From assembly GCF_902832845.1 (NCBI RefSeq), contig NZ_CADFDB010000007.1, forward strand, positions 62,001 to 126,000: a stretch of 64,000 nt of DNA, in the 5' to 3' direction. Both the position numbers and the translations under genes were made by a program. Below are positions 17,353-25,544 of the stretch, one piece after another. This DNA is from Burkholderia metallica. Its GTDB lineage: Bacteria > Pseudomonadota > Gammaproteobacteria > Burkholderiales > Burkholderiaceae. Under the pieces are notes generated by a model. That model saw only the letters and a list, made by a program, of their open reading frames with translations, was not told the origin of the DNA and did not search any database. Numbering within the stretch: position 1 is the stretch's first letter; each line of letters opens with the position of its first letter.

Positions 17353-17375
17353 CGTCGGCCGGCGGCGGGCCGACG
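17353..17375 (+). terminator. Stem-loop after kguD
   Basis: An 8-bp perfect stem, CGTCGGCC with GGCCGACG, around a 7-nt loop, beginning 2 nt after the kguD stop. There is no U-tract (GGGTAG follows), so it is a weak or Rho-assisted terminator, or an mRNA 3'-end stabiliser. Confidence 0.45.
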
Positions 17376-17439
17376 GGGTAGCCTGACCACCGGTCGGCGC
17401 CCGGCCGGCGGCGGCCCGGCTTCGTTAGAGTCGACGGTC

Positions 17440-17469
17440 TTGGTGCCGGAGGGCCGGCTGCGTTATGAT
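17440..17469 (+). promoter_or_regulatory. Candidate sigma-70 promoter of ptxS
   Basis: TTGGTG (17440-17445), an 18-bp spacer, then TATGAT (17464-17469) preceded by an extended -10 TG. Start of transcription near 17476 would give a leader of about 265 nt that contains the structured element and a small open frame before ptxS. Confidence 0.5.
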
Positions 17470-17597
17470 CCCCGCGCGTCGCATCGACGCGCCGGGCAAC
17501 GCGGCCGGCGGCGTCCCGCGGCGGGTATCCGCGCCAGATCCGGTGCGGCCGATTGCTTTTGCACGCGACCGGGGCGGGTGCCGACGCACCGGCGCGG

Positions 17598-17652
17598 GTC
17601 GATCGCGAAGCAGGGGATCGGCGCAAGCGCTGAGGCGCCAACGCCGATCGAC
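17598..17652 (+). other. Structured leader element upstream of ptxS, related to the kguT repeats
   Basis: Outer arms GATCGGCG (17616-17623) and CGCCGATC (17642-17649), CAA on both sides, inner stem GCGC/GCGC with loop TGAG. Every stem position that differs from the kguT copies differs on both strands, while CAA, TG and the preceding CGCGAAGCA are kept. In addition, GTCGATC (17598-17604) can pair with GATCGAC (17646-17652), competing with the outer stem. AGGAG follows at once (17653-17657), so alternative folding could affect translation. Confidence 0.7.
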
Positions 17653-17667
17653 AGGAGATTCCACCGG

Positions 17668-17745
17668 GTGGCTTACGTTTCCAACAACAAAGGTCCGTCT
17701 GCTCACGAAGCGGCGCGGATCGTACGTCGCGAGGCACGACAGTGA
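17668..17745 (+). CDS. Possible 25-residue leader peptide overlapping ptxS
   Basis: GTG at 17668 lies 10 nt after AGGAG and opens a 25-codon frame (VAYVSNNKGPSAHEAARIVRREARQ in one-letter code, split here as VAYVSNNKGPSAHEA + ARIVRREARQ). Its TGA overlaps the ptxS GTG by 4 bp (GTGA), the normal arrangement for translational coupling. ptxS itself has no strong ribosome site of its own, which makes coupling attractive. No known protein is recognised and the frame is short enough to be chance; it may also be that the frame simply delivers ribosomes to ptxS. Confidence 0.4.
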   Translation: MAYVSNNKGPSAHEAARIVRREARQ

Positions 17746-18785
17746 CCGATTCGCAACCAACCACGACGCGTCCGGCGACGATCAGCGATGTCGCCCGCGA
17801 AGCCGGCACCGGCAAAACCAGCGTGTCGCGCTACCTGAACGGCGAGACGCACGTGCTGTCCGCCGATCTGCGTCAGCGGATCGAAGCGGCGATCGCCCGG
17901 CTCAACTACCGGCCGAACCAGATGGCGCGCGGCCTCAAACGCGGCCGCAACCGGCTGCTCGGCATGCTCGCGGCCGACCTGACCAATCCCTATACCGTCG
18001 AAGTGCTGCAGGGTGTCGAGGCCGCGTGCCATGCGCTCGGCTACATGCCGCTGATCTGTCACGCGGCCAACGAAGTCGAGATGGAGCGCCGCTTCCTGCA
18101 ACTGCTCACGACCTACCGCGTCGAAGGGCTGATCGTCAACGCGCTCGGCGCCGACGAGGACGTGCTGCGCCCGCTGCGAGGCGCCGGCATCCCGGCCGTG
18201 CTCGTCGACCGGACCGTCGAGGGCTTCGAGGCCGACCTGATCGGCCTCGACAACGCCGATGCGATCGAGACGGCGCTCGCGCACCTCATCGAACACGGCT
18301 TCGATTCGATCCATTTCGTCGTGCAGCCGTTCGAGCGCGTCAGCTCGCGGCGTCTGCGCGAAGCCGCGTTCCGCGCAGCGCTCGGCGCGCACGGGCTGAC
18401 GGTGCCGTCGACGGTCGTGCTCGACCTGAACGAGCCCGATGCGGCCGCGGCGGCGCTCGCTGACGTCGACGTCCGCATCGACGACGCGGCGCGGCGCGGC
18501 GTGCGTGCGGCGCTGTTCGCCGCGAACGCGCCGGTCGCACTCGCGATCGCGCGGCACCTGCGCGCGCGTTTCGGCGCCGCATGGCAGCAGAAGGTGGCAC
18601 TGCTGTCGATCGACGATCCGGAATGGGCCGAGCTGATCGGCATCACGACGATCCGCCAGCCGACCTACGAAATCGGCTACAAGGCCGTCGAATTCGTGCA
18701 CGAGCGGATCGACGGCGCGGCGGGCGACGTACGCGCGTCGCTGCTGCCGGGCGAGCTGGTTGTGCGCGCGTCGACCGCAAGCTGA
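17742..18785 (+). CDS. ptxS: PtxS, LacI-family repressor of 2-ketogluconate genes
   Basis: 347 residues from a GTG. N-terminal LacI HTH (ATISDVAREAGTGKTSVSRY, about residues 13-32) and hinge helix (RPNQMARGLKRGRNRLLGM), then a periplasmic-binding-protein fold: LAADLTNPYTVEVLQGVEAA and RVEGLIVNALG, ending with TTIRQPTYEIGYKAVEFV. In Pseudomonas PtxS binds 2-ketogluconate and leaves its operators at kgu promoters. Here the gene is downstream of kguD on the same strand but 390 bp away, with its own promoter candidate, structured leader and coupled small frame. The operator at 13020-13037 is the likely target. Confidence 0.9.
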   Translation: MTDSQPTTTRPATISDVAREAGTGKTSVSRYLNGETHVLSADLRQRIEAAIARLNYRPNQMARGLKRGRNRLLGMLAADLTNPYTVEVLQGVEAACHALGYMPLICHAANEVEMERRFLQLLTTYRVEGLIVNALGADEDVLRPLRGAGIPAVLVDRTVEGFEADLIGLDNADAIETALAHLIEHGFDSIHFVVQPFERVSSRRLREAAFRAALGAHGLTVPSTVVLDLNEPDAAAAALADVDVRIDDAARRGVRAALFAANAPVALAIARHLRARFGAAWQQKVALLSIDDPEWAELIGITTIRQPTYEIGYKAVEFVHERIDGAAGDVRASLLPGELVVRASTAS

Positions 18786-18839
18786 GTATCATGCGGGGCA
18801 CGCAGCGCGCCGGGTGCGCTGCCCCGAACAAGGAAATAC

Positions 18840-19628
18840 ATGACTGTCGCTCCCGTCACGCTGGCGGTGCTGATCGCCGCCACGCTGATCATCGCGCTCC
18901 TGCCGCTCGTCCTCTACCGATTCCTGCGCAAGCCGCTCGCGCTGAACCGCCGCGACACGATCGTCGGCGTGGCCGTCTTCACGCTGTTTGCGATGATCGC
19001 CGAACGTGCGTTCCACGGGCTCGTGCTGAGCCGGACGCCGCCGGACGGCTGGCTGACGCAGCCGCTCGCGTTTGTCGCGTACAGCGCGCTCGCGACCGCG
19101 GTGTTCGAGGAAGTCGGCCGCTATCTCGGGATGCGTTTCCTGAGCCGCCGCTACGGCCCGTCGGCCGGCGACAGCCGCGGAATCGGCTACGGGATCGGTC
19201 ACGGCGGCGCCGAAGCGTGGTTCATCGGCGTGCTCGTGTGGGGCCAGTGGTCGTATCTCGCGTGGCTCGCGAGCCGCGGCCAGCTCGAAACGCAACTCGC
19301 CGACCTGCCGGGCGATACCGTCGTGCGGCTGCACGTGATGCTCGCGACGCTGTCCGCGCAGTCGGTCCTGCTGTTGCTGCTCGAACGCTGCGCGGCGTTC
19401 GTGCTGCAGCTTGCGCTGTCGGTGCTGGTCTGGCGCGGCGTGCGCGCCGGCCGCGCGGGCGTGTTGCCGCTCGCGATCGTGCTGCATGCGCTCGCGGCCG
19501 TTCCGGCGCTGCTGTACCAGTTGCGCGTGCTGCCGGCCGGCTGGGTCGAGGCCGCGTATTTCATGCTGGCCGCGATCCTGGTCGTCGTGCTGGTGAAGAC
19601 GTGCCGGCCGTCGCAATCGGCAGCCTGA
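18840..19628 (+). CDS. YhfC-family glutamic-type intramembrane protease-like protein
   Basis: 262 residues with about seven hydrophobic helices. The active-site-like motifs of the CPBP/YhfC fold are present: FEEVGRYLGMRFL in one helix and GIGHGGAEAWFIG in the next. These Glu/Arg and His residues form the supposed glutamic-protease centre. Inner membrane. The start ATG follows AAGGAAAT; 54 bp after ptxS and 13 bp before the next gene, so it may be transcribed with either. Substrate unknown; family members in Gram-positives are linked to bacteriocin-type peptide processing or immunity, an extrapolation here. Confidence 0.85.
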   Translation: MTVAPVTLAVLIAATLIIALLPLVLYRFLRKPLALNRRDTIVGVAVFTLFAMIAERAFHGLVLSRTPPDGWLTQPLAFVAYSALATAVFEEVGRYLGMRFLSRRYGPSAGDSRGIGYGIGHGGAEAWFIGVLVWGQWSYLAWLASRGQLETQLADLPGDTVVRLHVMLATLSAQSVLLLLLERCAAFVLQLALSVLVWRGVRAGRAGVLPLAIVLHALAAVPALLYQLRVLPAGWVEAAYFMLAAILVVVLVKTCRPSQSAA

Positions 19629-19641
19629 CGGGAGACACGCG

Positions 19642-20004
19642 ATGGACGACTACCTGATCGAATGCCAGAGCGCGGAATTCGACGCGCTCGCACGGGTGAT
19701 CTGCGATCTCTTTCCGGAGCAGACGCGTTTCACCGAGAGCAGCGACGCGCGCGGGCGGTTCCTGTCCGTGCAGTGGCTCGCGATGCGTTTCGGCTCGACG
19801 CCGAAGCGCATGACGCTCGATATCCGCATCGTGCCGGCCGCGCTCGCGCGCTATCTGGCGCTCAAGCCGATGCAGCGCGCCCGCAGCCATGCGGTGCTGC
19901 ATGCTTATACGGAAGCGATGCTCGGATCGCTCGAGGAGCGGCACGCGGCGGGCGAGGCCGTCGAGCGCGACGCTGAACTCGAACTCGACGAAGACTTCGC
20001 GTGA
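19642..20004 (+). CDS. Hypothetical protein, DUF3022-like
   Basis: 120 residues, soluble, with no signal peptide. It contains a central basic stretch (RFGSTPKRMTLDIRIV) and a very acidic tail (ERDAELELDEDFA). The layout is that of a small Burkholderiales family I associate with DUF3022; that match is from memory and not certain. GGGAG precedes the ATG. It follows the YhfC-like gene by 13 bp, so the two are probably one transcript. Function unknown. Confidence 0.7.
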   Translation: MDDYLIECQSAEFDALARVICDLFPEQTRFTESSDARGRFLSVQWLAMRFGSTPKRMTLDIRIVPAALARYLALKPMQRARSHAVLHAYTEAMLGSLEERHAAGEAVERDAELELDEDFA

Positions 20005-20046
20005 CCGTGCGCGCCGGCGCAATGCCGGCGCGCTGCCGCGCTTGCC

Positions 20047-20478
20047 TTACGCGTCGCGGTAGACCTGCGCGAAGCGCTGCGCCTGCACGACGCCGTAGTC
20101 GCCGGGCGCGTACTGCATCACCCAGTCGCCGGCGACGCCGCGCAGCGTGTCGCCGTTTTCCGAGCGGGCGATCGTGAACGGCTCGTCCATCCGGCGGGCG
20201 AGCACGACGGCCGGCCGGTTCCGGTAGGCGCCCGGCGTGCCGTGCGCGAGTGCCGGATCGGCGGGCAGGTATTTGGCGTCGAAGCGTGCGCGGGACACGA
20301 CCCAGCGGTCGCCGGTCGAACCGGTGATCAGCGCATCGCCCGCCACGTAGCGGTTCGGGCCTTCGAGGCTCATCAGTTCGCCGTCGGCTTGCGCGAACGC
20401 AACGGTGACGGTTTCGTCCTTGACGACGCGACGGGCCTGCGGATCGGATTGCAGGTCGATGTGCTTGAGTTCGAGCAT
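20047..20478 (-). CDS. PGDYG-domain protein
   Basis: 143 residues, soluble. It contains the family name motif near the C-terminus (MQYAPGDYGVVQAQRF) and the preceding blocks FDAKYLPADPALAHG and RPAVVLARRMDEPFTIARS. The fold is predicted small and beta-rich; members are widespread in proteobacteria with no known activity. It is convergent with the DUF3022-like gene (42 bp apart) and 134 bp after the Spy-like gene on the same strand. No operon role is evident. Confidence 0.82.
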   Translation of the reverse strand: MLELKHIDLQSDPQARRVVKDETVTVAFAQADGELMSLEGPNRYVAGDALITGSTGDRWVVSRARFDAKYLPADPALAHGTPGAYRNRPAVVLARRMDEPFTIARSENGDTLRGVAGDWVMQYAPGDYGVVQAQRFAQVYRDA

Positions 20479-20612
20479 GGCGGGGAGGGCGGGAAAGCGG
20501 GAAAAGCCGGGAGCTTATCTCGAATCCGGCGCGCCGTGTGACGCGCCGGCCGCCGGAAGGGGCGCGGCGCCGGCCGGCCCGGACGGGCGGCACGGCGCCG
20601 GCGGGGCGGACG

Positions 20613-21155
20613 TCAGGGCTGCGCGGGTGCGCTCGCGGCCGGCGCGGCTGCCGCCTTGCCTTCCTTGCCCTTCATCTTGCCCTTGCCGCGGTGTTCGCCG
20701 CCGTGGTGCAGCCAACTGCGGAACGTCGTGTCGGCCAGGGCCTTCTGGTCGGCCGGGAAGCTCTCGTAGAGCGGCGCGAATGCGTCGGCGAGCTTCTTCG
20801 CGCCGTCGGCGTTGGCCTGCGACAGTTCCGCATACTGCTTCATGTCGTCGATCGCCGAGACGTCGTGCTTGGCCATCCGTTCGCGATACAGGCGGCCCAT
20901 CGTGTCGCCGTTCTCGCGCATCGTGTCGGCGAACGTCTTCCACTGCGGTTCCTGCGCCGACGTGATCTTCAACTGGTCGTGCAGGTACTTGATGCGCTGC
21001 TCGATACGCGCTTCATGCCGCGCCGCGCGCTGCTCGGCGCTCGGGGCCGACGCGGCGGCCGTCGCGGCCGGGGCGGACGCCTGCGGCGCCGGGGTTTGCG
21101 CGAACGCGCTGGCTGCAACGGCGAGCGTAGCGAGGGTGAGCGAGATTTTCTTCAT
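20613..21155 (-). CDS. Periplasmic Spy/CpxP-like (LTXXQ-motif) protein
   Basis: 180 residues from ATG 21155, which follows GGAGAG and gives a proper signal peptide (MKKISLTLATLAVAASAFA, cleavage after residue 19). The mature part is helical and charged, with two relatives of the LTxxQ repeat: KITSAQEPQWKTFADTM and the later FPADQKALADTTF. Family members are ATP-independent periplasmic chaperones or two-component system modulators (Spy, CpxP). Alanine- and lysine-rich ends are typical of Burkholderia copies. Stands alone; no histidine kinase pair is nearby. Confidence 0.85.
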   Translation of the reverse strand: MKKISLTLATLAVAASAFAQTPAPQASAPAATAAASAPSAEQRAARHEARIEQRIKYLHDQLKITSAQEPQWKTFADTMRENGDTMGRLYRERMAKHDVSAIDDMKQYAELSQANADGAKKLADAFAPLYESFPADQKALADTTFRSWLHHGGEHRGKGKMKGKEGKAAAAPAASAPAQP

Positions 21156-21393
21156 GATTGGCTCTCCGGGGTGGTGTCGTGCGAGCGGGCGCGGCGGCCA
21201 TCGCCGCTGGGCGCGCTTCTCGCGTCGCCCGCTATTAGTAGCACGTTGCGTGCGGCGCGACAGTGAATGCGACACTTGCTTACATCCGATACGAATCGAA
21301 ATTGAAAGGTTCGTGTCGGCGTCCGGCGATGCGGTTTGGGCGGCCCGGCGTTCGGCGCTATCATCGCGTCACCTTCCACTCAGCCGGTACGTC

Positions 21394-21876
21394 ATGCTCC
21401 GGCCCAGGCTCATGCGTCCACCCCGCCTCGACCAACTCGACGATCTCGACCGGCAACTCGTCGCGCTGCTGCAGGCCGATGCACGGGCCAGCGTTGCGGA
21501 TCTCGCGCGCCAGCTCGACGTTGCGCGCACGACGGTCGTCGCCCGCATCGCGCGGCTCGAACGCACCAACGTGATCGCCGGGTACAGCGTGCGGCTCGGG
21601 CAGGACGTGCTCGACGCGAGCATCTACGCGTATGTCGGCATCATCCTCACGCCGAAGTTCGGCAAGGACGTCTTGCGCAAGCTCGACCGGATGCCGGAAG
21701 TCCAGCTGCTGTGCGCGGTGAGCGGCGAGTACGACTACGTCGCGTGGCTGCGTGCCGATTCGCCCGAACGGCTCAACGACCTCCTCGACCAGATCGGCAC
21801 GCTCGAAGGCGTCGAGCGCACGACGACGTCGATCATCCTGTCGCGCAAGATCGATCGCGGGACGATCGGCGGCTGA
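21394..21876 (+). CDS. Lrp/AsnC-family transcriptional regulator
   Basis: 160 residues. The N-terminal HTH reads LDDLDRQLVALLQADARASVADLARQL then ARTTVVARIARLE (about residues 13-55). The C-terminal RAM/Lrp domain (GIILTPKFGKDVLRKLDRMPEVQLLCAVSGEYDYVAWL) binds amino-acid effectors and forms octamers. The ATG at 21394 was taken; an in-frame ATG at 21412 would remove six residues outside the HTH. The next gene on the strand encodes an amino-acid-type dehydrogenase 503 bp downstream, a plausible but unproven target. Confidence 0.9.
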   Translation: MLRPRLMRPPRLDQLDDLDRQLVALLQADARASVADLARQLDVARTTVVARIARLERTNVIAGYSVRLGQDVLDASIYAYVGIILTPKFGKDVLRKLDRMPEVQLLCAVSGEYDYVAWLRADSPERLNDLLDQIGTLEGVERTTTSIILSRKIDRGTIGG

Positions 21877-22379
21877 GCCGTTGCATGCGGCACTGCGCAT
21901 GACGGACGGCGCAAGCGCATGTGCGGTACCGGCTTCGTTGCGTTACGGGTGTCTGGATCAACGGCGGGTAGACGCCCGCACGCATTCGTTTCGGCATTCG
22001 CTGTACCTCATGATCGGCATGAGTGCCCGTCGCCATCCTTCCGCGCACTTCGCTCGTCACTCTCCCGACTCTCCTTTCCGTATTCGGCTTCGACCGGCGT
22101 GTAGCACGTGACGCATGTGCAGTTCGTGTGTCGGGAGCCATGCCGTGCGTCCCCGTCTTCGTCGTAGCAACGCGCCACCGCCAACGGCCGGTTTGCGACA
22201 GCGCTTTTACGCGATTTTTGGATGAAATTGTCGTTTCGACCAAATGTATCGTCATAACGTCGAATTTATCGGTCGTTTCGCATCATTCTTCGTCTTGGAA
22301 CTGATTTTGCGCGTCCCTAAACTGTGTTCATGGCTCAACGCCGTCCACAACATCGAACCCATCATCAGGAGATAAGCGC
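21877..22379 (+). promoter_or_regulatory. Leader/promoter region of the saccharopine dehydrogenase-like gene
   Basis: No convincing gene in these 503 bp. The last 200 bp are AT-rich for this genome. A good sigma-70 promoter is visible: TTGGAA (22295-22300), 17-bp spacer, TAAACT (22318-22323), giving a short leader with AGGAG before the ATG at 22380. The Lrp regulator just upstream could act here. Confidence 0.6.
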
Positions 22380-23480
22380 ATGAAAATCGCCATCGTCGGC
22401 GCAGGTCTGATCGGCCACACCATTGCTCACATGCTGCGTGAAACGGGCGACTACGAAGTCGTCGCGTTCGACCGCGATGCCGATGCGCTCGCGAAGCTGT
22501 CGCGCGAAGGCATCGCGACGCAGCGGGTCGATTCGGCCGACGCCAACGCGATTCGCGAAGCAGTGAAGGGCTTCGATGCGCTTGTCAACGCGCTGCCTTA
22601 CTACCTCGCCGTGAACGTCGCCGCCGCCGCGAAGGCTGCCGGCGTTCACTACTTCGACCTGACCGAAGACGTGCGCGCGACCCATGCGATCCGCGAACTG
22701 GCCGAAGGCTCCGACCGTGCGTTCATGCCGCAGTGCGGCCTCGCGCCGGGCTTCATCGGTCTCGCCGCGCACGAACTGGTGAACGGCTTCAGCGAAGTGC
22801 GCGACGTGAAGATGCGCGTCGGCGCGCTGCCCGAGTATCCGACCAACGCGCTGAAGTACAACTTGACGTGGAGCGTCGACGGCCTGATCAACGAATACTG
22901 CCAGCCGTGCGAAGCGATCCGCGACGGCCGCAAGCAGTGGGTGCAGCCGCTCGAGGGCCTCGAGCACTTCTCGCTCGACGGCACCGAATACGAAGCGTTC
23001 AACACGTCGGGCGGCCTCGGCACGCTGTGCGAGACGCTGTCGGGCAAGGTCGAGACGCTCGACTACAAGTCGGTGCGCTATCCGGGCCACCGCGATCTCG
23101 TGCAGTTCCTGCTCGAAGACCTGCGCCTGTCGACCGACCGCGATACGCTGAAATCGATCATGCGCCGCGCGGTGCCGTCGACGAAGCAGGACGTCGTGCT
23201 GGTGTTCATCACGGTGACGGGCGTGAAGGACGGCCAGCTCGTGCAGGACGTGTTCACGCGCAAGATCTTCGCGAAGGACGTGTGCGGGATGCACATGAGC
23301 GCGATCCAGATCACGACGGCCGGCGCGATGTGCGCGGTGCTGGATCTGTTCCGCGAAAAGAAGCTGCCGCAGAGCGGTTTCATCCCGCAGGAAAAGGTGT
23401 CGCTGAAGGCGTTCCTGTCGAACCGCTTCGGCAAGCTGTACGAAGGCGGCACGATGGAGCGCATGCACGCGGTGGCCTGA
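22380..23480 (+). CDS. Saccharopine dehydrogenase family protein
   Basis: 366 residues. N-terminal Rossmann motif GAGLIGHTIAHML (residues 7-19) with AFDRDADALAKL for cofactor ribose binding, then ALPYYLAVNVAAAAKAAGVHYFDLTED, typical of the saccharopine dehydrogenase-like/lysine dehydrogenase fold; the C-terminal part has GLAPGFIGLAAHELV and AGAMCAVLDLF. These enzymes oxidise or reduce amino-acid secondary amines with NAD(P). Similar single-domain proteins are called L-lysine 6-dehydrogenase or saccharopine reductase; reading alone cannot choose. Third-codon positions are almost all G/C, as in highly expressed genes here, and a strong promoter precedes it. Confidence 0.88.
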   Translation: MKIAIVGAGLIGHTIAHMLRETGDYEVVAFDRDADALAKLSREGIATQRVDSADANAIREAVKGFDALVNALPYYLAVNVAAAAKAAGVHYFDLTEDVRATHAIRELAEGSDRAFMPQCGLAPGFIGLAAHELVNGFSEVRDVKMRVGALPEYPTNALKYNLTWSVDGLINEYCQPCEAIRDGRKQWVQPLEGLEHFSLDGTEYEAFNTSGGLGTLCETLSGKVETLDYKSVRYPGHRDLVQFLLEDLRLSTDRDTLKSIMRRAVPSTKQDVVLVFITVTGVKDGQLVQDVFTRKIFAKDVCGMHMSAIQITTAGAMCAVLDLFREKKLPQSGFIPQEKVSLKAFLSNRFGKLYEGGTMERMHAVA

Positions 23481-23576
23481 CCACCCGCCGGTTTCAGGCA
23501 CGAGGGCCGTACGACGCCGGGAGCGCAGCAGCGCTTCCGGCGTTGTTTTTTGTGCGAGGCGGAGAAGCGGGGGCGG

Positions 23577-24200
23577 TCAGGCCGGCAGCGGCGGGACGAG
23601 CGTCGTCGCCGGCGGAGGCGGAGGCGGCGCGATGCGGTGCAGCAGCGCATCGACGTCGGCGTCGGACGGCGCGGTGTTGTCGAACATCACGATGCCTTCG
23701 CATTCGTGGCCGGTCGGCACGAAGCGGCGCTGCCGGTATTCGTCCCAGTGCGTGAGCTTGTATGCATCGTTCGGGTTGCCGCGCGCGACGATGCGCTGGT
23801 GCGCGACGTCTTCCGACGTATGGACCCAGACGACCGTCAGCGTGACGTCGGGTGCGATGCCGAGCCACGCGCGGTCGAGAATGCGGCGATCGCGCACTTC
23901 GCGCGACAGCGGTCCGACGACGAGCGCGCCGATGCCGAGCGCGAGATTTTCACGGGCCGTGTCGAGCAGGCCCTGGTATTCCGGATCGCGCAGGTGCTTC
24001 AGGTAGAGCGGGCTGTCGCGGTCGTTCGGATCCTCGGTGAGCGCGCCCATCGCGGCCGAGCTGTAGCGGCCGTACAGCGTGTCCTTGTCGAGCAGGCAGA
24101 AGGCTTCGCCGGTCGCGCGCATCAGTGGCCCGATGAGCCGCTTCGCGAGGGTGGTCTTGCCGGTGCCGGCGTGACCGCAGAAGAACACCAGGTGCGTCAC
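23577..24200 (-). CDS. P-loop AAA-type kinase/ATPase
   Basis: 207 residues from GTG 24200, chosen because GGGAGG lies 9 bp upstream and the start overlaps the cydX stop (GTGA). Walker A is at the extreme N-terminus: FFCGHAGTGKTTLAKR (residues 6-21). A lid-type region and VVWVHTSEDVAHQRIVARGNPNDAYKL resemble the sugar/shikimate kinase-like 'AAA_33' group that phosphorylates small molecules. The tail is proline-rich (RIAPPPPPPAT). Substrate unknown. Coupling to a CydX-type peptide is peculiar, and no other partner is nearby. Confidence 0.85.
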   Translation of the reverse strand: MTHLVFFCGHAGTGKTTLAKRLIGPLMRATGEAFCLLDKDTLYGRYSSAAMGALTEDPNDRDSPLYLKHLRDPEYQGLLDTARENLALGIGALVVGPLSREVRDRRILDRAWLGIAPDVTLTVVWVHTSEDVAHQRIVARGNPNDAYKLTHWDEYRQRRFVPTGHECEGIVMFDNTAPSDADVDALLHRIAPPPPPPATTLVPPLPA

Positions 24201-24343
24201 GAAACCTTGCCTCCCGGCCGCGGGGGCGACGCGCCGTTGCGCTTGTCGCCGCGCGAGAAGACTTCCGCTTCCAGCCACATCGCGTTGATGATGCCGAAGC
24301 CGAGCGCCACGCCGATGCCGAGTATCCACGAGAAATACCACAT
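24197..24343 (-). CDS. cydX: CydX-like small subunit of cytochrome bd oxidase (isolated)
   Basis: 48 residues. The N-terminus MWYFSWILGIGVALGFGIIN is nearly a CydX/YbgT signature (E. coli CydX starts MWYFAWILG), one membrane helix followed by the conserved Leu-Glu after it (MWLEAEVF). AAGGAG precedes the ATG. CydX normally sits at the end of cydAB and stabilises the haem-bearing CydAB quinol oxidase. Here cydA and cydB are not in the window: upstream is the divergent corA and downstream, with a 4-bp overlap, a P-loop kinase. The C-terminal 20 residues (RGDKRNGASPPRPGG) are basic and longer than in E. coli. Confidence 0.82.
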   Translation of the reverse strand: MWYFSWILGIGVALGFGIINAMWLEAEVFSRGDKRNGASPPRPGGKVS

Positions 24344-24493
24344 GGGTCTGTCTCCTTGACGGTTGGGCCGCACGGCCGTGCGGCGTGTGTACCGAAGTGC
24401 CCGGTGCGCATGCTGCGGCGCACGCAGCCCGATCATGACCAATATCGCCGTGCCACGCAAGCCGGGCCGCCTGCGCAGCAAACCGGTAAACTG

Positions 24494-25504
24494 ATGCGAA
24501 AACCGCAACGTCAAGTCACTGACAACATGCTGATCAACTGTGCTGCATACCAGGACGGCCGCAAGCTGGCCGACATCGAAATCGACGCCATCAGCGAGTA
24601 CGTGTCGAAGCCCGAATGCTTCGTGTGGGTCGCGCTGAAGGATCCGACACCCGAGGAAATCGACCTGATGGGCGAGGAGTTCGGGCTGCACGAGCTGGCG
24701 CTCGAAGATGCCCGCAAGGGGCACCAGCGGCCGAAGATCGAGGAGTACGGCGATTCGCTGTTCGCGGTGCTGCATACGGTCGAGCTCGACGACGACGGCG
24801 AATTCAAGGTGGGCGAGCTGAACGTGTTCGTCGGCCCGAACTACGTGCTGTCGATCCGCAACCATACCGAGCAGGATTTCCGCGAAGTGCGCAAGCGCTG
24901 CGAGCGCGAGCCCCATCTGTTGCAGGAAGGTTCGGCGTTCGTGTTCTACGCGCTGATGGACCAGGTCGTCGACCGCTATTTCCCGATTCTCGAAACGCTC
25001 GGCACCGAGCTCGAGGAGCTCGAGGATCGCATCTTCGCGAAGGCCACGCCCGCGTCGTCGCGCGTGATCATCGAGGATCTCTATTCGCTGAAGCGCCGGC
25101 TCGTGCTGCTGTACCAGCATACGGCGCCGCTGATCGAGCCGCTCGCGAAGCTCACCGGCGGACGCATCCCGCAGATATGCAGCGGGATGGAGCATTACTT
25201 CCGCGACGTGTACGACCATCTGCAGCGGATCGTGAAGACGATCGAAGGGCGGCGCGAGATGGTCGTGACGGCGATCCAGGTCAACCTCGGGATGATCTCG
25301 CTCGCCGAGAACGAGGTGACCAAGCGGCTCGGCTCGTTTGCCGCGTTGTTCGCGATTCCGACGATGATCGCCGGCATCTACGGGATGAACTTCGCGAACA
25401 TGCCCGAGCTGCACCTGAAATACGGTTTCTACGGCTGCATCGCCGTGATGCTCGCGGCCGATCTCGGGCTGTGGTGGCGCTTCAAGCGGGCAGGGTGGCT
25501 GTAG
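24494..25504 (+). CDS. corA: CorA-family magnesium/cobalt transport protein
   Basis: 336 residues from ATG 24494; an alternative ATG at 24527 (MLINCAAYQDGRKLAD) is equally plausible and neither has a strong ribosome site. Large soluble N-terminal domain, long stalk helix (YDHLQRIVKTIEGRREMVVT), then two C-terminal membrane helices joined by the selectivity loop YGMNFANMPEL with the GMN signature. Homopentameric channel in the inner membrane for Mg2+ and often Co2+/Ni2+. Ends with a basic RFKRAGW tail. Divergent from cydX with 150 bp between. Confidence 0.95.
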   Translation: MRKPQRQVTDNMLINCAAYQDGRKLADIEIDAISEYVSKPECFVWVALKDPTPEEIDLMGEEFGLHELALEDARKGHQRPKIEEYGDSLFAVLHTVELDDDGEFKVGELNVFVGPNYVLSIRNHTEQDFREVRKRCEREPHLLQEGSAFVFYALMDQVVDRYFPILETLGTELEELEDRIFAKATPASSRVIIEDLYSLKRRLVLLYQHTAPLIEPLAKLTGGRIPQICSGMEHYFRDVYDHLQRIVKTIEGRREMVVTAIQVNLGMISLAENEVTKRLGSFAALFAIPTMIAGIYGMNFANMPELHLKYGFYGCIAVMLAADLGLWWRFKRAGWL

Positions 25505-25544
25505 CCGCCGTCCGCGGCAAGCGGGCGAGCGGCGAGTCGGGCCG

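Noticed and set aside
17440-17745. A 101-residue protein upstream of ptxS
   Set aside because: Most of the frame runs through the promoter and the structured leader element; only the last 25 codons follow a ribosome site, so only these are kept as a possible leader peptide.
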